64,000 bases of DNA from REEB481 sp964586595. GTDB lineage: Bacteria; Bacteroidota; Bacteroidia; NS11-12g; UBA955. The DNA lies in the NCBI GenBank assembly GCA_964586595.1, contig CAZPHB010000010.1:1-64000 (forward strand). Reading direction: 5' to 3'. Positions 59,415 to 64,000 of this stretch are shown here, piece after piece (within the stretch, counting starts at the first letter, position 1; each line of letters starts with the position of its first letter). Made by a program: the position numbers and the translations under genes. The notes under the pieces are model-generated. The model ran no database searches. It was not told the origin of the DNA and saw nothing but the letters and a program-made list of their open reading frames with translations.

Positions 59415-61928
59415 TTATGCAGCTTCTTGTTCTTTTTTTCTGGTGAGGAGGAAGGCAGCGGGCAGCAACAACAAGATGAATACCGAGCTTGCCAGCTCCA
59501 GTTGGCCGTAGTTGTGTCCTTGTTCTGGGGTAAATACAAACAGCACTTCATGATTGCCGGCGGGTATTTTCAGAGCCCGCAGGGCATAGTTTACCCTTCC
59601 GTACGGAACCTCTTTTCCGTCCAGGTAGGCACGCCATCCCGGGTAATACAGTTCAGAAAATATAGCCAGTCCTTCGGCGCTGTTGTTGGTTTTATAGCGC
59701 AGCGAATCGGGGTGGTAGCTGCTCAGTTTGATGCTGGCGCTGCTGTCCAGGCGAAACTCGGTGGTGTTGCCCAGAATCTGTTCGTTGTTCAGGTTGCCGT
59801 TCATTTTCTGAGCCACGGCTTCCACGCGTGGAAGAAATCCACCCACAAGGCTTGAAGTCAGGGAATCTGCGGTGCTGTCCTGAAGCAGGTTTGAAGATTT
59901 CAGCGCGTCGATTTCGCCGCGCGGATCGGCCACCCAGCGCAGTTTGTTCACAAACCAGCCATTGCCCAGCGCGCTTGGACGCAACTGCGCTACCGGCTGA
60001 TTTTGATTGTCGTAGCCGATGTAGTATTTGCAGTTGAGCATGTCCAGCACGGCCGGATTGTTTTTGCCGAGGTGGTTCAGGATTAAGTCCTGATATACGC
60101 TCAGTTTTGCCGGATGGTAGCCGTTGATGAGTTTATGAAACTTGGCTCCGCGGTTGTCGGAGAATGGGTCGCGGTTGGGCGTGAGTTCAAACACGCGGAA
60201 ATGCGGATCCTTGTCGGCCATGATTTGCTCGTCGGCCTGTGTTTGTTCTACGATAGGATCCAAACGGTATTTGAATTTATAGTCTTTCCAGCCGAGGTAA
60301 TGCCAGGCCAAGCCACCCAGGTCAATCAGCATTACGGCAATGATGCCATAGTACAGCATGGTTTCTTTGATGCGTCCCTGCAGCCAATACCACAGCAGCC
60401 CGAAGCTCAGTCCGATGAACAGCAGCGAGCGCAGGGAATCTTTGCGTACCATCGAAGCGCGTGCACTTTGCAGGGCATCTGCCAGAAAAGGCTGCATTTG
60501 TCCGTCGCTGGCGGCGTTGTATTCACGCAGGTAGCTGCCAATGAATCCGAACACCAGTACGAAGCCTCCGGTAATCAGCCCTGCCATTTTCAGGCTTTTT
60601 AGTTTGTCTGCAGATTTGAGGTCGGCGCTCATCCACTTTTGCAGGCCAAGAATAGCCAGCAGGGGAACCATGACCTGAGCGATGGTCAGCGCCATCATGG
60701 GCGTGCGGAATTTGTTGTAATAGGGAAGGGTTTCGAAGAGGAAGTCGTTCAGAATGGCGAAGTTTTTCCCCCATGCCAGTGCGACAGATACGCCCAATGC
60801 TGCCAGGATGGGCCAGCGGATGGCATCGCGCACAACAAACAAGCTGAGCACAAACAGGAACATGATGGCCGCGCCCAGATATACCGGTCCGCTGGTAAAG
60901 GGCAGGTCGCCGAAATAGGTTGGGGCGCGTTCGGCAAATTCTTTGGCTTGTCCGGGATCGGCGCCACCGGCGGTCAGTTCTTCATAAAGGCCGGAGGAGC
61001 GTCCACCCACGTTTTCGGTGCTGCTTCTTCCTTCAAAACCGGGGATGATGAAGGTAAATGTTTCAGCCAACCCGTAGCTCCATCCAAAGGCATAATCTCT
61101 GTTCAGTCCTTTGTTGCCTACTTCGCTGTCCGGGCCTTCCGGGCTTTCTGTTTGGTTGTTGGCCAAAGCGGATCCGCCGCGCATGGATTGTTCGGCATAT
61201 TCTGAAGTGGTTTTGAGTTTGTTGATGTTGGAAACTACGCCCAAGGCACCTGCAAGCAGCGCCAATGCAGCGCCAATGATCAGGTGTTTCCAGTCGCGTT
61301 CACGCAGCATCTGATATGCGTAGAAGATGGCGAAGATGCCAATCAGGATGGCTGTATAATAGGTGATTTGATAGTGGAAGTAATAAATCTGAAGGCTTAA
61401 GCTGAAGGCTGTGGTAAAGAGTCCCCACAGGTAGTTGCGCTTCATGATCATGATGAGGCCGCCGAGGATGGCAGGCATCACGCCCATGGCCAGACATTTG
61501 GTATAATGCGCCGCTTCAATACTGCTGATGCTGTATGTAGCAAATGAATAGGCAACGGCACCTCCGGCGGCCAGCCAGGGCGTGATGCCCAGGGCGAGCA
61601 GCAGCACCAGGAATCCTATCATGTTCACCGCCATGATGCGGTAAGGATACAAGGCTTTCAGGAACAGGTGGTTGGCTTTCGCGATGAGGTTGTCTGAAGG
61701 ACGGCCACCAATAAGCGTGGTAGGCATGCCGCTGAAGATGGCATTGGTCCAGTACGGCAGCTGTCCGTCGCGTTCCTTGAATGTATTGGCTTCCGTTAAA
61801 CTCAGCAAACCCTGGTTTACGTCGCTTTGGGAGTGGATTTTCCCGTTGAACGTAGGTAGGGTGTATAAGGCTGAAATGATCAGGCACAGCAAGAGCGGAA
61901 GCCCGATGGCGCGCAGTTTGTCTTTCAT
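59415..61928 (-). CDS. YfhO-family membrane glycosyltransferase
   Basis: An 837-residue protein with 12 or so membrane helices in the first two thirds, with YfhO marks: LPTFNGKIHSQSDVNQG, FSGMPTTLIGG, FGWSYGLAETFTFIIPGFEG and YNKFRTPMMALTIAQVMVP, then a soluble C-terminal beta domain with LYYPGWRAYLDGKEV and a last helix. In Gram-positives YfhO adds sugars to lipoteichoic acid; in Bacteroidota the sugar and acceptor are unknown. Upstream of adk in the same unit, and the GT-C gene follows after two genes. Confidence 0.87.
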   Translation of the reverse strand: MKDKLRAIGLPLLLCLIISALYTLPTFNGKIHSQSDVNQGLLSLTEANTFKERDGQLPYWTNAIFSGMPTTLIGGRPSDNLIAKANHLFLKALYPYRIMAVNMIGFLVLLLALGITPWLAAGGAVAYSFATYSISSIEAAHYTKCLAMGVMPAILGGLIMIMKRNYLWGLFTTAFSLSLQIYYFHYQITYYTAILIGIFAIFYAYQMLRERDWKHLIIGAALALLAGALGVVSNINKLKTTSEYAEQSMRGGSALANNQTESPEGPDSEVGNKGLNRDYAFGWSYGLAETFTFIIPGFEGRSSTENVGGRSSGLYEELTAGGADPGQAKEFAERAPTYFGDLPFTSGPVYLGAAIMFLFVLSLFVVRDAIRWPILAALGVSVALAWGKNFAILNDFLFETLPYYNKFRTPMMALTIAQVMVPLLAILGLQKWMSADLKSADKLKSLKMAGLITGGFVLVFGFIGSYLREYNAASDGQMQPFLADALQSARASMVRKDSLRSLLFIGLSFGLLWYWLQGRIKETMLYYGIIAVMLIDLGGLAWHYLGWKDYKFKYRLDPIVEQTQADEQIMADKDPHFRVFELTPNRDPFSDNRGAKFHKLINGYHPAKLSVYQDLILNHLGKNNPAVLDMLNCKYYIGYDNQNQPVAQLRPSALGNGWFVNKLRWVADPRGEIDALKSSNLLQDSTADSLTSSLVGGFLPRVEAVAQKMNGNLNNEQILGNTTEFRLDSSASIKLSSYHPDSLRYKTNNSAEGLAIFSELYYPGWRAYLDGKEVPYGRVNYALRALKIPAGNHEVLFVFTPEQGHNYGQLELASSVFILLLLPAAFLLTRKKEQEAA

Positions 61929-62023
61929 AACGATGCCCCAAATTTGCGGGTTTTGCTCGGTTTAACCAATACAGGCACGCAGCCTATTTATCCCATTTTG
62001 TGCATCTTTGGACTTTCTTTCTT

Positions 62024-63088
62024 ATGAAATTCTTTCACCTCATCACCATCGCCGCATGCTGCGCGGCGCAGCCGATGCGCGCACAAACAGACAGCACTGC
62101 TGTTGAAGAAGATTTCAGCCAATATGAAAATGTGGGTTTTGCCGACGATGGCGCCAAGCGCTTTTGCACCAGTAAGGTGCTTGATTTAAGTCCGCAGAAG
62201 CTCATCAGTATTGGTTATGACATTCAGGGGCCTTATTCCATGAATCTTGATTCATTTGCCGGCGGCAGCGCTGTGCAGCGGAACATGGGCAACAGCCGTG
62301 GATTGCGCCTGTTCGCCAACATCCCGGTGATTTCTAATACGGCCATCACCTGGACCATCGGCGGCTATTATCTGGAACAGATTTATTCCCGCAAGCAGGA
62401 GGGAGGCGTTCTTCCTTTGCCCCGGCCATCAGACATGATTTGGAACACGGGCATCCGCAGTACGGCGCTGAATACCACCGTGTTTAAGCCACTGGATGAA
62501 CAGCGATTTATGTTGTTTCAGGGTCAGCTGGAAGTGAATGGCGACTACGGCTGGGACGGCATTGGAACGGCTTTGGATCAAACCAAAGGCAGTGCCGCGG
62601 TTTTGTATGGAAAGAAGGTACACGACCGCAAGCAATGGGCCTTGGGGGCGGTGCGTACCTGGAGGGCGGGTGAAATCAATTACATACCGGCTTTATTGCT
62701 GAATTATACCTGGCCTTCCCGCAAATACGGCGTGGAGATGTTGTTTCCCGCCCGTGCCGCAATCCGGCGCACCTTCAATCCGCGCAACCTGTTGTTCTTC
62801 GGGTATGAGCTGGAAGGCGGCAGCTATTGGATGCAGGGTGCTCAAAATTTTGGCGTGAACGACTTCGAGTTGCGGCGCAGTGAATTGCGCTTCCGGTTTA
62901 CCTACGAACGCAGCCTGCATGGGTTTATCTGGCTCAGTGCCCAGGCTGGCATGCGCGCCAATTACAGTTTTAATGCCGACCGCGGTAATTTTTTCAGGGG
63001 TTTCTTTGGTGAACAACCCTTCCTGATGCAGAATACTTTAAGTCCGGCGCCTTACCTGCAGGTGTCGTTGAATTTGGTAAGTCCGTGA
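62024..63088 (+). CDS. DUF6268-like outer-membrane protein
   Basis: A 354-residue exported protein (signal MKFFHLITIAACCAAQPMRA). It is beta-rich with barrel-like strands (PLLLNYTWPSRKYGVEMLF-type; RNLLFFGYELEGGSYWMQ; ELRFRFTYERSLHGFIWLS), ending in LQVSLNLVSP. This matches DUF6268-type proteins of unknown role, from memory. The ATG at 62024 is preferred to a GTG eight codons upstream. It is monocistronic and ends before the 34-base palindrome. Confidence 0.72.
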   Translation: MKFFHLITIAACCAAQPMRAQTDSTAVEEDFSQYENVGFADDGAKRFCTSKVLDLSPQKLISIGYDIQGPYSMNLDSFAGGSAVQRNMGNSRGLRLFANIPVISNTAITWTIGGYYLEQIYSRKQEGGVLPLPRPSDMIWNTGIRSTALNTTVFKPLDEQRFMLFQGQLEVNGDYGWDGIGTALDQTKGSAAVLYGKKVHDRKQWALGAVRTWRAGEINYIPALLLNYTWPSRKYGVEMLFPARAAIRRTFNPRNLLFFGYELEGGSYWMQGAQNFGVNDFELRRSELRFRFTYERSLHGFIWLSAQAGMRANYSFNADRGNFFRGFFGEQPFLMQNTLSPAPYLQVSLNLVSP

Positions 63089-63096
63089 ATAAAGGA

Positions 63097-63130
63097 ACGC
63101 CTGCACATGGTTTAAACCATGTGCAGGCGT
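63097..63130. terminator. Perfect 34-base palindrome between convergent genes
   Basis: ACGCCTGCACATGGTTT is followed at once by its exact reverse complement. As RNA it forms a stem of up to 14-15 pairs with a TTTAAA loop. It lies between convergent stops (63088 and 63138), so bidirectional termination is likely, although no long T runs flank it. Confidence 0.7.
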
Positions 63131-63137
63131 GTATTCC

Positions 63138-64000
63138 TTACAAATGTGCCACAACAAAGTTGTAGGCATTGTCGAAACAAATTTTCCGTGCCAGACTTTC
63201 TGCATTTTCGCCGGCAGGAACAAAGTATTCCTGGCTGCGGTTTGAATCAAAAATCACTTGCTGGATGTTCCGGGCAAGGTCTTGTTCCAAGGCGGGATAG
63301 TCCAGCACCGTGGCGTACTTGTTCAATGGGTCGATGTATCCATCAAAATCGCTCCCCAGACTGAACAGATTCCACAGATTCTGCTTTTCCGAAGTGTTTA
63401 ACTTGGGATGTTTGAGGATGCCCTCAAGCATGCCGTGCAGGTTTTGCCACAGGGCATCTGCGCTGGTGCTGTCCAAATCCGTCGCTTTGTTGTTGTTGCG
63501 TTCTTCTGCTTCCGTGTCGATGCCACAAATCCGTTGATCCAGACTTAATCCAATCAAACCACCCGTTTTCACTGCCCAGAATAAATCTTCATTGCACATA
63601 TTGATGTTCCAGCGGTTGATGAAGCTGCCATCGCCCATCGGATTGTTCAGCGCGATGAGTTCTTGCAGCGTATCCACGCCACTGTAGCCCATGTGGCTGT
63701 ATATGAGCGGTGGCGGATTTTCCGGAATATGCTTGTAGATGCGCTCGTAGATGTCGGATCTGGTTCTTGCCGAACTGTGTTTTAAGTCGATCAGGATGTT
63801 GTTTCCGGTGATCGTCGGATTGGGCAGATATTGGCCGTTCTGGTTTTTGGCAATCCCGAGGAAATCGGCCACACATTGTTCCCCTAAATCGGTCAAACCT
63901 TCATCCAAACGCGCGCTTTGGTCGAGTAAAATGTCGCCGGGCGACGGAAGGCTTTTTGCATGACCGCTGATGTGGTTGTCGAAATGGTGCCCCAGCGTGA
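63138..64000 (-). CDS. M19 (renal dipeptidase-type) peptidase, partial
   Basis: The C-terminal 286 residues of a metallo-dipeptidase; the 5' end lies beyond the right edge, the frame being open to 64000. M19 marks are LIDLKHSSARTR (metal His), YSHMGYSG (metal His), GGLIGLSLDQR and LFSLGSDFDGYIDPLNKY (GSDFDG), which are the usual zinc-site neighbours. It would hydrolyse dipeptides. This branch is atypical in having a long insert (VKTGGLIGL ... TEAEERNNNKATDLDS). Convergent with the DUF6268-like gene. Confidence 0.82.
   Translation of the reverse strand, partial: TLGHHFDNHISGHAKSLPSPGDILLDQSARLDEGLTDLGEQCVADFLGIAKNQNGQYLPNPTITGNNILIDLKHSSARTRSDIYERIYKHIPENPPPLIYSHMGYSGVDTLQELIALNNPMGDGSFINRWNINMCNEDLFWAVKTGGLIGLSLDQRICGIDTEAEERNNNKATDLDSTSADALWQNLHGMLEGILKHPKLNTSEKQNLWNLFSLGSDFDGYIDPLNKYATVLDYPALEQDLARNIQQVIFDSNRSQEYFVPAGENAESLARKICFDNAYNFVVAHL

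Overview
The window is about 50% G+C chromosomal DNA from a member of the Bacteroidota. The evidence is the type IX secretion (T9SS) sorting domains, SusE-like repeats, an Omp28-like lipoprotein, many SPxx/Lxx[GSA]C lipoproteins, several Bacteroidota-restricted DUF families, and promoters of the TTTG-N18..20-TAnnTTTG type (best at 42779-42810, 51641-51670 and 31768-31798). Genus cannot be told from the sequence. No rRNA, CRISPR array or intact prophage is present. Two tRNA genes (Asn-GTT, Phe-GAA) each have a good intrinsic terminator.

Layout. 1-623: two nearly identical copies of a small DUF5618 gene, one cut by the window edge. 0.7-7.5 kb: envelope proteins (an outer-membrane DUF5686-like protein, a glutathione peroxidase lipoprotein, an Omp28-like lipoprotein), XerD, and a cytosolic NMT1/THI5-like binding protein. 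7.5-11.0 kb: a coupled PfkB kinase and M1 aminopeptidase. 11.2-12.1 kb: tRNA-Asn, a thioesterase and a TfoX-C protein. 12.3-16.4 kb: two paralogous T9SS cargo proteins with SusE-like repeats. 16.5-20.5 kb: a MocR-type regulator whose PLP lysine is replaced by arginine, a lipoprotein hydrolase and an SLC13 carrier. 20.5-28.0 kb: a tightly packed six-gene minus-strand unit (lamin-tail lipoprotein, DcuC, IadA isoaspartyl dipeptidase, porin, M14 carboxypeptidase, porin), which reads as a peptide/isoaspartyl-dipeptide and C4-dicarboxylate utilisation module.

28.4-32.6 kb is the accessory part: small membrane proteins, a 43-base tandem hairpin repeat, an A+T-rich (about one third G+C where sampled) AIPR-family gene with an N-terminal nuclease-like motif and its own promoter, and a decayed IS3-family element.

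32.6-49.8 kb is a long, mostly plus-strand core region: small enzymes, a 3-methyladenine DNA glycosylase, DUF4340, TerB-DnaJ, EamA, YicC, an EreA-like protein, pssA, purE, DUF3109, tRNA-Phe, a thioredoxin-fold lipoprotein-type exported protein, an alkyltransferase-like protein, TsaB and a PabA/TrpG amidotransferase. 49.8-61.9 kb is mostly minus strand: dxs, then (after a plus-strand AT-hook protein) an eight-gene run YfhO - adk - SIMPL - GT-C glycosyltransferase - dprA - GH13 - YqgE - prmC. The window closes with an outer-membrane DUF6268-like protein, a 34-base perfect palindrome and a partial M19 dipeptidase.

Gene packing is extreme: at least a dozen neighbouring pairs overlap through NTGA or TGATG start/stop junctions, and this pattern was used to choose several non-ATG starts. 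No clearly new multi-gene system is proven. The best candidates for follow-up are the IadA/DcuC/two-porin unit, the AIPR gene beside the IS remnant, the lysine-less MocR protein and the DUF5618 tandem duplication.
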